From positions 710,358 through 774,357 of the forward strand of contig JAGTJX010000001.1 of NCBI GenBank assembly GCA_023657465.1: 64,000 bases of DNA. Reading direction: 5' to 3'. Position numbers and translations under genes: made by a program. The DNA comes from Lysobacteraceae bacterium. Lineage in GTDB: Bacteria > Bdellovibrionota > UBA1018 > JAGTJX01. Shown here piece after piece: positions 7,212 through 15,609 of this stretch (the first letter of the stretch is position 1; every line of letters starts with the position of its first letter). The notes under the pieces are model-generated. The model had not been told where the DNA came from, searched no databases, and saw only the letters and a program-made list of their open reading frames with translations.

Positions 7212-8258
7212 TTATGGCTTCACGATTTCGATCAAGAAGCCTTCGGTTTCTGTCTTGTAGATATCGAATAACTTCCAACCTGATTTGATGAAGATCTTTC
7301 CAAGCTTGGTATCTGGATAAACGCGGATGAGATCTTCATGTGTTTGAGCTCTTCTCAATGCATCGAGTGTTTCAGTATTTCCTACAGAAATGAACTTCTT
7401 CGTACCTCTTGGGACAGCGGCCAAATAAGCTTCGTGAAGTGCTGTAGCAATCCCATCGTTCTCTGCTTCTAGCACTGGCTTTTGGGACTGAGCGAGCGCT
7501 TGTGTGCGTGGATTGTTGAAGGCGAAGGAGAATGCACTCTCGAAGACGCCAGGTTTTAAGATGAGTTTGAGTTTGAATCTGATTTCAGGATGAATCGATT
7601 CGAGTCTTCCGTCTGGCTCATAGTTCCAACCTGCATCTGTATGAGTAAACTTCAATGATCCTTTTTCAAGTCCGTTGGAGAGTGAAAGTGTAATAGCTTT
7701 AACTTCAGTCTTTGGAGTGAATCTCCAATCGACTTCAAAATAAAATCTTTTGTTAAGATCCATTTGAGTGAGTTCCTCGAGCTTGAATCTCAATAGGTCA
7801 TTGAAGTGATTGATGAATGTTTTTTGGAATAGGGAAATAGTGTTTCCAATATGACTGAATGTAAGAACACGTTTTTGTACCATTTGGCTAGCACTGAAGA
7901 GTGGGATTTTGTTTTCGTCAAGAATCCAAATCCAAACCTTGTCATCTACTGCATCGACTGTTTCAGGGGAGGTGTGGGCTACGACTGTGTAAGTTTTCCC
8001 TGATTTTCCTTTAAATTGATACCCATTGAGCTTTGCAGCGAGTTTTGGAGCATCGAGATCGCTTACGATCGGTTCGATGGTGTTGAAGAGAACTTTTGGG
8101 AAATCACTCTCGCTGAGTTGAGAGCTGCAGGAACTAAAAAAAGAGTTGAGAACTGCTCCAGGATCTAGAGCATAAGAGTATAGGGGACTTCCTAGAGTCC
8201 AGATTAAAACAAAAAAGGATAAGAGACTGCTTAAGTTCAAGTTCATTTTTGAAGTCAC
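7212..8258 (-). CDS. secreted protein of unknown function
   Basis: The product is 348 residues with an N-terminal signal peptide (hydrophobic core about residues 12-24, cleavage after Tyr-Ala near 31). The mature part mixes strands and helices. Residues near 285-320 resemble a small alpha/beta domain (SVGNTETLDALRRAQTH), and the C-terminus ends in a strand. No catalytic motif was recognised. It ends one base from the converging 6176-7210 gene, so the two transcripts run into each other. An alternative ATG four codons in would still keep the signal peptide. Confidence 0.68.
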   Translation of the reverse strand: MTSKMNLNLSSLLSFFVLIWTLGSPLYSYALDPGAVLNSFFSSCSSQLSESDFPKVLFNTIEPIVSDLDAPKLAAKLNGYQFKGKSGKTYTVVAHTSPETVDAVDDKVWIWILDENKIPLFSASQMVQKRVLTFSHIGNTISLFQKTFINHFNDLLRFKLEELTQMDLNKRFYFEVDWRFTPKTEVKAITLSLSNGLEKGSLKFTHTDAGWNYEPDGRLESIHPEIRFKLKLILKPGVFESAFSFAFNNPRTQALAQSQKPVLEAENDGIATALHEAYLAAVPRGTKKFISVGNTETLDALRRAQTHEDLIRVYPDTKLGKIFIKSGWKLFDIYKTETEGFLIEIVKP

Positions 8259-8353
8259 TGCATAGTTCTTTTTTTACGAACAAATGGTCATTCTCATTAA
8301 CGAAACAGGCTCATCATTCGCAAAAAACGAACTACGAGCCAAATTCAAAGCTA

Positions 8354-8388
8354 AATAAAAAAACTCCAGGGACTGGTGGATCCCTGGA
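8354..8388 (-). terminator. terminator of the flagellin transcript
   Basis: TCCAGGGA (8365-8372) and TCCCTGGA (8381-8388) form a perfect eight-base stem with an eight-base loop. On the minus strand the stem is followed by a T-rich run (complement of 8354-8363). This is a classic intrinsic terminator about 80 bases after the flagellin stop. Confidence 0.88.
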
Positions 8389-8469
8389 AATTTCTCCGCA
8401 CTAACTTATTCACCGCCGTTCAAGCCTACCGACGTTGCTTGATTCATTGCTTCCGCATTTCTAGCAAAC

Positions 8470-9303
8470 TTATGCGAGCAGTTTGAGTGCCGCAGAGCTT
8501 GCATTGTTTGCTTGGCCTAATACTGAGATACCTGACTGGGACAAAATATTTGCCTTCGTCATCTCAGATACTTCTTCTGCCACATCCGCATCACGGATTC
8601 GGCTGAATGCTGCTGAAGTATTCTCTTCAGAAATTGCCAAGTTGGTTACGGTAGATTGGAGCCGGTTCTGTAACGCACCGAGATCCGCTCTGATCGAGTT
8701 CACTCTTACGAGTGAGTCATCGATAGCCGATAAGCTCAACTGAGCGCCTTGTTTAGTTGCGACGGATTCGCCGCTAATCTTCAAGGCTTCGAGTGTCGCA
8801 TCAGCGCGTTCGCCGTTGTACACGATACGATCGAGTAGAGGATTGTTATGTAATCCAACTTGGATTTCAAAAATCCCTGCTCGTCCGTTCAATAGCGGTG
8901 TCCCGTTATAGTTCGTGACGTTGGCGATACGATCGATCTCTTGCTTCAGAGATTGAAATTCACGGTCCGTAAACTGACGTTCCGTATCTCCGATAGTATC
9001 TGATGCTGCTTGGATTGCTAACTCTCTCAAACGAATGAGCATGTTAGAAACCTCGTTCAGACCACCTTCAGATACCTGCAAGAGAGAAATACCATCGTTC
9101 GCGTTTCTCTTTGCTTGTTTCATTCCGCGAATTTGCGCTTTCAAATTCTCCGAAATGGCCAGACCAGCAGCATCATCCCCAGCGTGGTTGATGCGACTAC
9201 CGCTTGCTAGTTTCTCAATGCTCTTATCAAGAGCACCCCTGGTAATGCTCAAGTGACGTTGTGCCACGAGAGCAGCGACGTTGGTCGCAATTCTAAGACC
9301 CAT
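8470..9303 (-). CDS. fliC: flagellin, short type
   Basis: This is a structural subunit of the flagellar filament, exported by the flagellar type III system. The 277 residues keep both conserved ends: N-terminal GSRINHAGDDAAGLAISE (about 34-51), and a C-terminal ADVAEEVSEMTKANIL stretch with VLGQAN near the end. Only a short middle is left between them, so the filament would expose the D0/D1 core with little surface domain. The ATG at 9303 has GGAGG-type sequence upstream. It is the second of two tandem flagellin genes, separated from the first by 135 bases that contain hairpins and a sigma-28-like -35 box. Confidence 0.96.
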   Translation of the reverse strand: MGLRIATNVAALVAQRHLSITRGALDKSIEKLASGSRINHAGDDAAGLAISENLKAQIRGMKQAKRNANDGISLLQVSEGGLNEVSNMLIRLRELAIQAASDTIGDTERQFTDREFQSLKQEIDRIANVTNYNGTPLLNGRAGIFEIQVGLHNNPLLDRIVYNGERADATLEALKISGESVATKQGAQLSLSAIDDSLVRVNSIRADLGALQNRLQSTVTNLAISEENTSAAFSRIRDADVAEEVSEMTKANILSQSGISVLGQANNASSAALKLLA

Positions 9304-9342
9304 TTTAGCCTCCGTTCATATTAACTACCCTCCATAGGTTTG

Positions 9343-9416
9343 GCCTTATTTTCCTTAATAAGGCGAGCATCCTTGCCGCTTTGTTAATGGGTCACACCAT
9401 TGCGACCCAAACTTTA
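9343..9416 (-). promoter_or_regulatory. partial sigma-28 promoter and 5' leader hairpin of the downstream flagellin
   Basis: On the minus strand, a perfect sigma-28 -35 box TAAAGTTT lies at 9416-9409, but the matching -10 is poor. TGGGTC (9388-9393) and GACCCA (9404-9409) form one stem over it. Further down, GCCTTATT (9343-9350) and AATAAGGC (9357-9364) form an eight-base leader hairpin about 40 bases before the flagellin start. The hairpins have no U-run, so mRNA stabilisation or translation control is more likely than termination. Confidence 0.4.
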
Positions 9417-9438
9417 TTAACCGTTACTCAAGCCACCC

Positions 9439-10290
9439 TTAGTTCAATGAACTCGATCCGATCAGGCCAAGTGCTGATTTGATCGATTGGTTTGCTTGAC
9501 CGAGAACCGCAACCCCTGCTTGGAGAAGGATGTTGTTCTTGGTGAGTTCTGATGTTTCTTCTGCAATGTCTGTATCGCGGATCCTGGAATTCGCTGCAGA
9601 GAGATTCTCTTTTGCGATCGAGATGTTTGAGATAATGGATTGCATACGATTTTGCATGGCTCCGAATTCAGCTCGAATCGATGTAATTTTTTGTAATCCT
9701 GAGTCGAGAGCTGCCAAGCTGTTCTGTGCGCTTGCCTTGTCAGCTACTGTGGTCAGGTTGATTCCCAGAGAAACCACGTTCACATCAGTCGTATAAGGAT
9801 CGAAGAGTTTGACTCTGTCGACTAATGGATTGTTTCTCGTTCCAATTTGAATTTCGAAAGTTGCCGATCCGCCTGAGAGGAGTGGAGTTCCGTTAAACTC
9901 AGTGGAGTGAGCGATACGATCGATCTCTTCTAAGAGCTGTGTGAATTCCAGATCCAAGAATCGTCTTTCGTTCGGTCCGACAGTATCAGAAGAAGCTTGC
10001 ACTGCAAGTTCCCGCATCCTAACGATGATGTTGGAGACTTCGGCGAGTGCGCCTTCTGCGACCTGCACGACTGAAATCCCGTCTTGGGCGTTTCGTTCGG
10101 CTTGGCCTAGTCCTCTGATTTGCGCTCGGAGTGATTCTGATATCGCGAGACCCGCGGCATCATCTCCTGCATGGTTGATTCTCGATCCGGAACTAAGTCG
10201 TTCTAATGAACGATCGAGATTGGATCGATTCCATTTTAAGTTACGTTGTGCCACGAGTGCTGGCACGTTGGTATTAATTCGTAGTCCCAT
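9439..10290 (-). CDS. fliC: flagellin, short type
   Basis: This 283-residue second flagellin is clearly related to its neighbour and has the same conserved ends: GSRINHAGDDAAGLAISE near the N-terminus and DTDIAEETSELTKNNIL near the C-terminus. The C-terminus carries a few more residues (IGSSSLN) than the neighbour. The start at 10290 was chosen because GGAGG lies five bases before it and the protein then begins MGLRINTN, as flagellins do; an upstream ATG at 10302 is less likely. A sigma-28 promoter lies just upstream at 10357-10383. Having several paralogous flagellins is typical of Bdellovibrio and relatives. Confidence 0.95.
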   Translation of the reverse strand: MGLRINTNVPALVAQRNLKWNRSNLDRSLERLSSGSRINHAGDDAAGLAISESLRAQIRGLGQAERNAQDGISVVQVAEGALAEVSNIIVRMRELAVQASSDTVGPNERRFLDLEFTQLLEEIDRIAHSTEFNGTPLLSGGSATFEIQIGTRNNPLVDRVKLFDPYTTDVNVVSLGINLTTVADKASAQNSLAALDSGLQKITSIRAEFGAMQNRMQSIISNISIAKENLSAANSRIRDTDIAEETSELTKNNILLQAGVAVLGQANQSIKSALGLIGSSSLN

Positions 10291-10356
10291 ACCTACCTCC
10301 ATGTAGGTGATTCCGACAATCTTCCTGATTGCCGACCACTATTACTGACAAATCAC

Positions 10357-10383
10357 TCTTCGACAGCTTCTGTCGAAACTTTA
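10357..10383 (-). promoter_or_regulatory. sigma-28 (FliA-type) flagellin promoter
   Basis: On the minus strand, TAAAGTTT (10383-10376) matches the sigma-28 -35 consensus exactly. Eleven bases later, GTCGAAGA (10364-10357) matches six of eight positions of the GCCGATAA -10. The promoter lies about 67 bases before the flagellin start. The -10 and the spacer also form a CGACAG...CTGTCG dyad. Confidence 0.72.
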
Positions 10384-10393
10384 GACATAAATG

Positions 10394-10424
10394 GAAAAAA
10401 ATATTTCAGTGGAATATTTTTTTC
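10394..10424. terminator. A/T-rich perfect hairpin after the RAMA-like gene
   Basis: A perfect 12-base stem (10394-10405 with 10413-10424) with a seven-base loop has seven consecutive A on one arm and seven T on the other. It sits just after the stop of the 10433-10726 gene and upstream of the flagellin promoter, so it probably separates the two transcripts. Confidence 0.7.
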
Positions 10425-10432
10425 GTAGATCA

Positions 10433-10726
10433 TTAGGCAGCATCAACTAAATCGTCTTGATGCCAAATCTCGTATAACGTTTTATTTTTTTCAGTTCGTA
10501 GCCATCTTGACGCATGTTCAGGTGGTTCCTGTTCTAAACAAGCCTGTGCGAAAGCATGCACGGTTGTAGGTTTTCCATCGAAGCCAGTGACTTTGAAGTC
10601 TCCGTTAGGCATCTTGATGACCCGACATTTTTTTGACGAGTCACTCACGAAGTAGAGCCATTCGCCCTCTTTTATATATTCTTTGTGTACTAAGTCTTTT
10701 AAATCGAATTTATTCTTTCTGGACAT
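10433..10726 (-). CDS. small protein resembling a RAMA/DNA-modification-associated domain
   Basis: The 97-residue protein is read from MSRKNK at 10726, which has GGAG about ten bases upstream; an ATG ten codons earlier lacks a binding site. The body shows alternating strands (EGEWLYFVS, KCRVIKMPNGDFKV), then a PTTVHAFAQ helix and a closing RWLRTEKNKTLYEIW segment. That order resembles the RAMA domain often fused to adenine methylases or restriction enzymes, but here it stands alone with no enzyme next to it. The assignment is by eye and uncertain. It lies upstream of the flagellin pair but behind its own terminator. Confidence 0.55.
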   Translation of the reverse strand: MSRKNKFDLKDLVHKEYIKEGEWLYFVSDSSKKCRVIKMPNGDFKVTGFDGKPTTVHAFAQACLEQEPPEHASRWLRTEKNKTLYEIWHQDDLVDAA

Positions 10727-10806
10727 GAAGTCTTGTCTCCTTGTTACTTGACTCATCGGTGAATTCTCGTGCGTTCTTAAGAGTGGTTGTTTTACAATAT
10801 ATATAG

Positions 10807-11799
10807 ATGAGTGAGTCCCTGACCAAATCCGTATCTAAGCCGATTAATAGTCAAATCAGAGAAATTACTGATTCTGACCTCATTGCTTTGGGAGAACTCC
10901 TCGATCAATCGTTTATACCTAAAGGCGGTTCCCATTATTTTGACGACTTCCCTGTTTGGAAGTTGAGATGTAGCTCAGAGATGAAACGCCTCGGAGTTTT
11001 TGATTCATCTGGAGTGCTGCTTGCGAGCGCTAGTTGTAGATTGGCTCAAGTCAGAGTCGTTGGAATTCCTGAGCGCACACCTATTGCAATCATCGGTGCA
11101 GTAGCAACGAGTGAAGCTGCTCGTGGACATGGATTTGCATCTCAATTAGTAGAGGCTCTCGCGAAGTGGGCTGATTCTCGTGGTGCTTGGATGGCAGTGC
11201 TCTGGGCTTCTCAGTATGAGATGTATCATAGGATTGGCTTCGATCTTTTTGGAGAGCAATCACGTGTTCTAGTGGGCGATCTTCCCTTCGTCGAGAATAG
11301 TCTCACAGTTCCTATTCATCATGGATGGAACCCAAATCTCATGAGGCACTTCCTCATTCGTACTGAAGGAGTTGTTCATTCAGCATCAGATTCAGAGTGG
11401 ATATCAAAACACAAGAACGTTCAATGGATTTGGTCAGGTGATCCAGAGAGACCAAGTGCTTTCTTGGCATATAATAGAGGGATTGACCTTCCAGAGATGA
11501 TTCATGAGTGGGGTGGTCAGAGAGACGCGATCAAGCCACTCATCTCAACAGTAGCCAAGGCGCAACCTAACTTACAAATTCTCCTTCATCCTTGTCATAA
11601 GTGGATACTCGAACTTACTCCGTATCAATTGCATACAGAGCATCTAGGAATGGTGAAGGTGTTCTCTCGAATGAAGACTAATCCTCTGTTCGCACAGTTT
11701 AGCAGATTGAGCGATTCAGAGTGGATCTCTACCGTCTTAGGTTCGCCCGAGAATTCCGCATTCTTACCGATTTGGTTTTGGGGTTTGGATTGCGCTTAG
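10807..11799 (+). CDS. GNAT-family N-acetyltransferase
   Basis: GNAT enzymes transfer an acetyl group from acetyl-CoA to an amine. The acetyl-CoA-binding motif A is visible as AVATSEAARGHGFASQL (about residues 99-115), with the RGHGFA pyrophosphate loop, and the following AWMAVLWAS and YHRIGFDLFG strands match motif B. The remaining 180 residues form a second domain, giving 330 residues in all, longer than a simple GNAT and closer to Eis-like two-domain proteins. The substrate cannot be guessed. The last 71 bases overlap the 3' end of the converging protease gene. Confidence 0.8.
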   Translation: MSESLTKSVSKPINSQIREITDSDLIALGELLDQSFIPKGGSHYFDDFPVWKLRCSSEMKRLGVFDSSGVLLASASCRLAQVRVVGIPERTPIAIIGAVATSEAARGHGFASQLVEALAKWADSRGAWMAVLWASQYEMYHRIGFDLFGEQSRVLVGDLPFVENSLTVPIHHGWNPNLMRHFLIRTEGVVHSASDSEWISKHKNVQWIWSGDPERPSAFLAYNRGIDLPEMIHEWGGQRDAIKPLISTVAKAQPNLQILLHPCHKWILELTPYQLHTEHLGMVKVFSRMKTNPLFAQFSRLSDSEWISTVLGSPENSAFLPIWFWGLDCA

Positions 11800-13159
11800 T
11801 CTCTCTCACGCCTTGAGAGTTGATCTTCTTGATTACGAACTCAGACATTCCGATTTCAGCAAGTTCTTCGGCAGAGATTTGATGAGTAGTGATGAATGAT
11901 TTGATTTTCTTGCCAAGGCATCTTGGGTCGTATTCGATGAGGTATTCTTCTGCAGATGCACGTTTCTCAAACCATCTACGGTTATCATCGTTCGTATTAG
12001 TTTTGTTATCTCGGACCTCAAGTTTCTCTGAATCATAAATGAGTATATTATCGCCTGTCTGAGCTACACTGCAGGCAGTAATTCCTTTTCGAATTTCATT
12101 GTTGTTGATGATGACGTAAGAGAGATTCGCTACTTGACCCGCTGGGAATTGGTCGATGTACTTAGGAAATACGGGAATGAGCTCCTTGAGTACTTCTATG
12201 CGACTGATCCCTGCTTGGATGAAGTCATCGAACTTCAAAAGAACTTTGTCTGCAATGCGTTTGATTGAATATCCTGCCGAGAGTAGGTCTTGAATTGAAT
12301 AGCCTGACTTGTAAAGTTCAGAGATTCTTGAGTCTTCTTTTGTGACTTTAGTGATAGGTTTTTGAGCTTGTTTTTCTTTTGTATAGTTTGCAATACGCTC
12401 TTGAGATTGTTTGAGGTTGAACACTCTTAAGTCATAGAGATGTTCTTGAGTCACGATAGAGGCTAGCCCGCTATCGTAAGTGCTTGATTTGTTCATACCA
12501 ATGAGTACCCATTCGTTATTCAATCTACAAGCGAGTGACCCACCTGAATCACCTTGACGGATGATGCTCTTATGCACTGAGTAAGAAGTTTCCTGACTGA
12601 ATTCTAGTGTGAGTTCTGTTTGCTGAGTGATTTGATTTTTGAGCGTAACACCATTCTTATTTCCAGATTTATCAGCGTTGTCCCTACCATATCCGATTGC
12701 TGCGCAATCGTTTGCGACAGAGTTACCTATGATGGTGTTGAATTCAGCCTTGGTTGCGACTTTCATAGGAACTATCCCCGTGATGGGAGTATCGAGTTCA
12801 GCGAGAGTGATGTCTTGAGATCTGGTTTCGCTGAACATAAATTCCTCTGTGTCGAGCTTGGATTCATGAATTTTTCCGGTTGAGTCTGTGCATTTTACTT
12901 TTGCATTATCAAGTGAGTAGGGAAGGATCTCGCCGCTGTGCTCGCCAGTGTCTGTGAAGCAATGAATTGCTGTGAGAATTTTGCTAGGTGAGATGAGAGT
13001 GGATGAGCAGCTGTAGACGTAGTCACTATTCTTCTGCTTCACTGTGACGAGACAGGTGGACTCTGGGAGTTGAGCTTTATCCATGTAAGGACCCACGACC
13101 ATGGGTTTCGCGTGAGCGAGGTGAGCTAAAAAAATAATCAGCATAGGTATCAGTTTCAT
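11729..13159 (-). CDS. secreted trypsin-like serine protease with C-terminal extension
   Basis: A signal peptide (cleavage near Ala-His-Ala, residue 17) leads into a chymotrypsin-fold (S1) domain. The triad is complete: His66 in TAIHC, Asp116 in SQDITLAEL and Ser205 in RQGDSGGSL. Several Cys could form disulphides. After about residue 250 comes a 220-residue extension with helical near-repeats such as YKSGYSIQDLLSAGYSIKRI and a very basic tail; I do not recognise it. It is probably an extracellular or periplasmic protease, and a role in prey or protein degradation is only inference. The basic tail is encoded in the bases that overlap the acetyltransferase gene. Confidence 0.88.
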   Translation of the reverse strand: MKLIPMLIIFLAHLAHAKPMVVGPYMDKAQLPESTCLVTVKQKNSDYVYSCSSTLISPSKILTAIHCFTDTGEHSGEILPYSLDNAKVKCTDSTGKIHESKLDTEEFMFSETRSQDITLAELDTPITGIVPMKVATKAEFNTIIGNSVANDCAAIGYGRDNADKSGNKNGVTLKNQITQQTELTLEFSQETSYSVHKSIIRQGDSGGSLACRLNNEWVLIGMNKSSTYDSGLASIVTQEHLYDLRVFNLKQSQERIANYTKEKQAQKPITKVTKEDSRISELYKSGYSIQDLLSAGYSIKRIADKVLLKFDDFIQAGISRIEVLKELIPVFPKYIDQFPAGQVANLSYVIINNNEIRKGITACSVAQTGDNILIYDSEKLEVRDNKTNTNDDNRRWFEKRASAEEYLIEYDPRCLGKKIKSFITTHQISAEELAEIGMSEFVIKKINSQGVRETKRNPNPKTKSVRMRNSRANLRR

Positions 13160-13258
13160 TTTTTAGCTCCTTTCTTTTGTGCACCTTTTCTTAGTTAACC
13201 AAGATATTGCGCGCTAACTCTTTGGTTTGAAGGTAAAGTTTGTTTGGATTACTAGGGT

Positions 13259-13603
13259 CTAATTTCGAGAATAAGAAATTCTCTTCACTTCTTTGTCGTC
13301 ACTAATGTCGAGACTGATGGAATAACTTCCAGAAGCTTTCGTATTTTCAATGAGAAGTTCCACTAACTTGACACAAGCTGAATCAGAAATTTCCAGCTTC
13401 TTGTCGTTAAAATTGAGTCCAGTTTGACCTGGAAAGCAATTCACGTTCCAGTCACCTTTGAATTGATTCACAGTGAAGTTCATTTTGAGCACAGCCATGA
13501 AAGGGGCTTGGGCGTCTTTAACAGTCACGGTCTCCACCATTTCAGTGGCATTTGCGGTAACTGCACCTAAAAGTAACATCCAGCTAAAGATCATTTTTTT
13601 CAT
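13259..13603 (-). CDS. small secreted protein of unknown function
   Basis: The 114-residue product is read from MKKMIF at 13603, with AAGGAAG just upstream; a longer in-frame start at 13654 would bury the signal peptide and was rejected. The signal peptide ends near Ala-Asn-Ala (about residue 19). The mature part is strand-rich with two Cys (in NCFPGQ and DSACV) that could form a disulphide. No family was recognised. It lies 99 bases upstream of the protease gene on the same strand, with an AACCAA/TTGGTT dyad but no U-run between them, so cotranscription is possible. Confidence 0.65.
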   Translation of the reverse strand: MKKMIFSWMLLLGAVTANATEMVETVTVKDAQAPFMAVLKMNFTVNQFKGDWNVNCFPGQTGLNFNDKKLEISDSACVKLVELLIENTKASGSYSISLDISDDKEVKRISYSRN

Positions 13604-13794
13604 AACTTCCTTTTCTTTCCGGTCATCTGACCAATGTTTCCCGAGCAAGCTCACGATCGAAACTCTTTGTTTTCGTGATCAAAACAAATACTCCAACATC
13701 TCCCTATAAAGCACGGAACATGCCAGGAATTATGCCTTTTAAGCTGTTATAAAGGGTTTGATGCCGCGGAGATGCTTATAAGCTGTACAGATGT

Positions 13795-15609
13795 CTAAGT
13801 TTTTAACGATTCTATTTTCTCATTGATTTCAAGCCACTCAGACTCGTCGCGCTCGAGAGTGACGCCTAGTTTGCGGAGTTCTTCGATTTTCTCTCGATTG
13901 ATGAATGAAGAATCCTCTGACATTTTCTGATTGAGGGCTTGAATGAGTTCCTGGGTTTTCTGAATGGCGGTTTCTAATTCTTTTCCACGTCTCTCGAGTC
14001 TCTTGAGTTCTTTCTCATTTTGCTTCTTGAGTTCACGAGCGATTGCGTGATCTTTAGGAGATTCAATTTCAGCTGTCACTACTGCTTTTGATTTCGAGCC
14101 CTTGGATTCTGCTTTTGAGGGATTCAATATGTCTTTCTGCAACTTCCAAACGTACTCATCATAAGTACCGTGGTAGAGGTGCATGTGACCGTGCTTGATC
14201 TCTAGGATCTTGTTACCGATCCTGCTAATGAAGCTTCGATCGTGGCTGACAACGATGACTGTGCCTGGATATTCTTTAAGAGACTGAGTGAGTGCTTCGA
14301 CCGTCTGGAAGTCCAAATGGTTGGTAGGTTCGTCGAGAATGAGGCATGAAGCTTTCTGAAGAAGGATCTGTCCCAGAGCAACGCGAGCTTTCTCGCCACC
14401 CGACAAGATAGAAACTGGCTTTTTCACTGAGTCGCCAGAAAACAACAAAGCGCCAGCCAAGTTCAAAACATCCAGTGGAAGTACAGAAGGATGAGCAATC
14501 GACGCCATGGCTTGTGCAACAGTGTGTGAAGGATTGAGTCTTTCTGCTACGTGCTGAGCATAGTAACCAAACGTCACTTGATAACCGTGCGTGACCTTGC
14601 CACTCAGAGTTTCTAATTCACCAGCCAAAGTTTTTAAGAATGTCGTCTTACCCGCACCGTTGAGACCCACGACTGCGACGTGATCGACACTCATGATCTG
14701 GAAGTTCACGTTCTCGACCACGGTCTTCGTAGGATAACCCATCGTTACAGATTCTAATCCTGTGATGAGTTTGCCTGTACGGATCGGAGGAGGAATCGGA
14801 ATTCTGGCGCCTACTGCGAGTGGCTTGATCTCGATGGTCTCCATACGATCAAGAGACTTGAGTCGTGACTGAGCTTGAGATGCCTTCGATGCCTTGGCGC
14901 CGAATCTTGCGACGAAATCCAAAACTTGTTTACGTTTATCCGCAATCGACATTGCACGAGCTTCAAGTTGAGTTCTAAGCAACTCCTTCTGCTCGAAGTA
15001 ATCATCGATGTTACCATTGTACTTAATCACATCACCGCTCTCGACTTCGACGATGTGATCGGTTGTACGACGGAGGAACTCTCGATCGTGAGAGATGAGG
15101 AGGAATGCTCCTCGGAATCCTTGGAGAAAGTTCTCAAGAACGATGAGCGTCTCAAGATCGAGATAGTTGGTAGGCTCATCGAGTAACATGAGATTGGGCT
15201 CTTGGCCGATGAGATAGAGGAGCTTGAATCTCATTCGGTATCCACCACTGAATGAGAGAACTGGGCGAGAGTACATGTCTTCGGTTACACCTAATCCCAA
15301 TCCCAAAGCTTTCAGATCCCAGATTGGCATGACGGCATTCTCAGTGAGGTAGTCCTCTACTGTCGTCTCGGGTTTCCAGTGATCGTGTTGAGAGAGATAG
15401 CCAAGTCTCAGCTCTTTTGATTTTACAATTCTTCCATCATCGAGAACTTCTTGGCCAATGAGAATTTTGAACAGAGTAGTTTTCCCCGCGCCATTGGGGC
15501 CAATGACTCCAATGTGTTCGCCTTCGTTCACTGCGAAGGTGGCCTTCTCGAAAAGTTGCTTAGATCCGAATGCTTTTGCGCCGTCTTGGAGTTGAATGAG
15601 AGTGATCAT
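13795..15609 (-). CDS. ABC-F family ATPase (ribosome-associated type)
   Basis: ABC-F proteins are soluble twin-ATPase proteins that act on the ribosome, relieving stalling or giving antibiotic protection. The 604-residue protein has two ABC domains without membrane segments: Walker A GPNGAGKTT (about 38-46) with SFSGGYRMR, and Walker A GLNGAGKTT (about 318-326) with LSGGEKAR. DEPTNYLD and DEPTNHLD follow, as is diagnostic for the family. The region between the domains holds the P-site tRNA-interaction linker, and the last 100 residues form a charged coiled coil as in Uup. The start overlaps the rarA stop by four bases. Confidence 0.93.
   Translation of the reverse strand: MITLIQLQDGAKAFGSKQLFEKATFAVNEGEHIGVIGPNGAGKTTLFKILIGQEVLDDGRIVKSKELRLGYLSQHDHWKPETTVEDYLTENAVMPIWDLKALGLGLGVTEDMYSRPVLSFSGGYRMRFKLLYLIGQEPNLMLLDEPTNYLDLETLIVLENFLQGFRGAFLLISHDREFLRRTTDHIVEVESGDVIKYNGNIDDYFEQKELLRTQLEARAMSIADKRKQVLDFVARFGAKASKASQAQSRLKSLDRMETIEIKPLAVGARIPIPPPIRTGKLITGLESVTMGYPTKTVVENVNFQIMSVDHVAVVGLNGAGKTTFLKTLAGELETLSGKVTHGYQVTFGYYAQHVAERLNPSHTVAQAMASIAHPSVLPLDVLNLAGALLFSGDSVKKPVSILSGGEKARVALGQILLQKASCLILDEPTNHLDFQTVEALTQSLKEYPGTVIVVSHDRSFISRIGNKILEIKHGHMHLYHGTYDEYVWKLQKDILNPSKAESKGSKSKAVVTAEIESPKDHAIARELKKQNEKELKRLERRGKELETAIQKTQELIQALNQKMSEDSSFINREKIEELRKLGVTLERDESEWLEINEKIESLKT

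Noticed and set aside
8406-8504. 32-codon frame on the minus strand after the flagellin, with protein-like composition (NAEAMNQATSVGLNGGE)
   Set aside because: Its start lies inside the flagellin in another frame, there is no binding site, and the length is within chance. It could be a remnant of a longer flagellin tail, but nothing supports that.
8483-10306. Several 70-120 codon plus-strand frames opposite the flagellins
   Set aside because: They are shadows of the biased codon use of the flagellin genes and have no homology or start signals.
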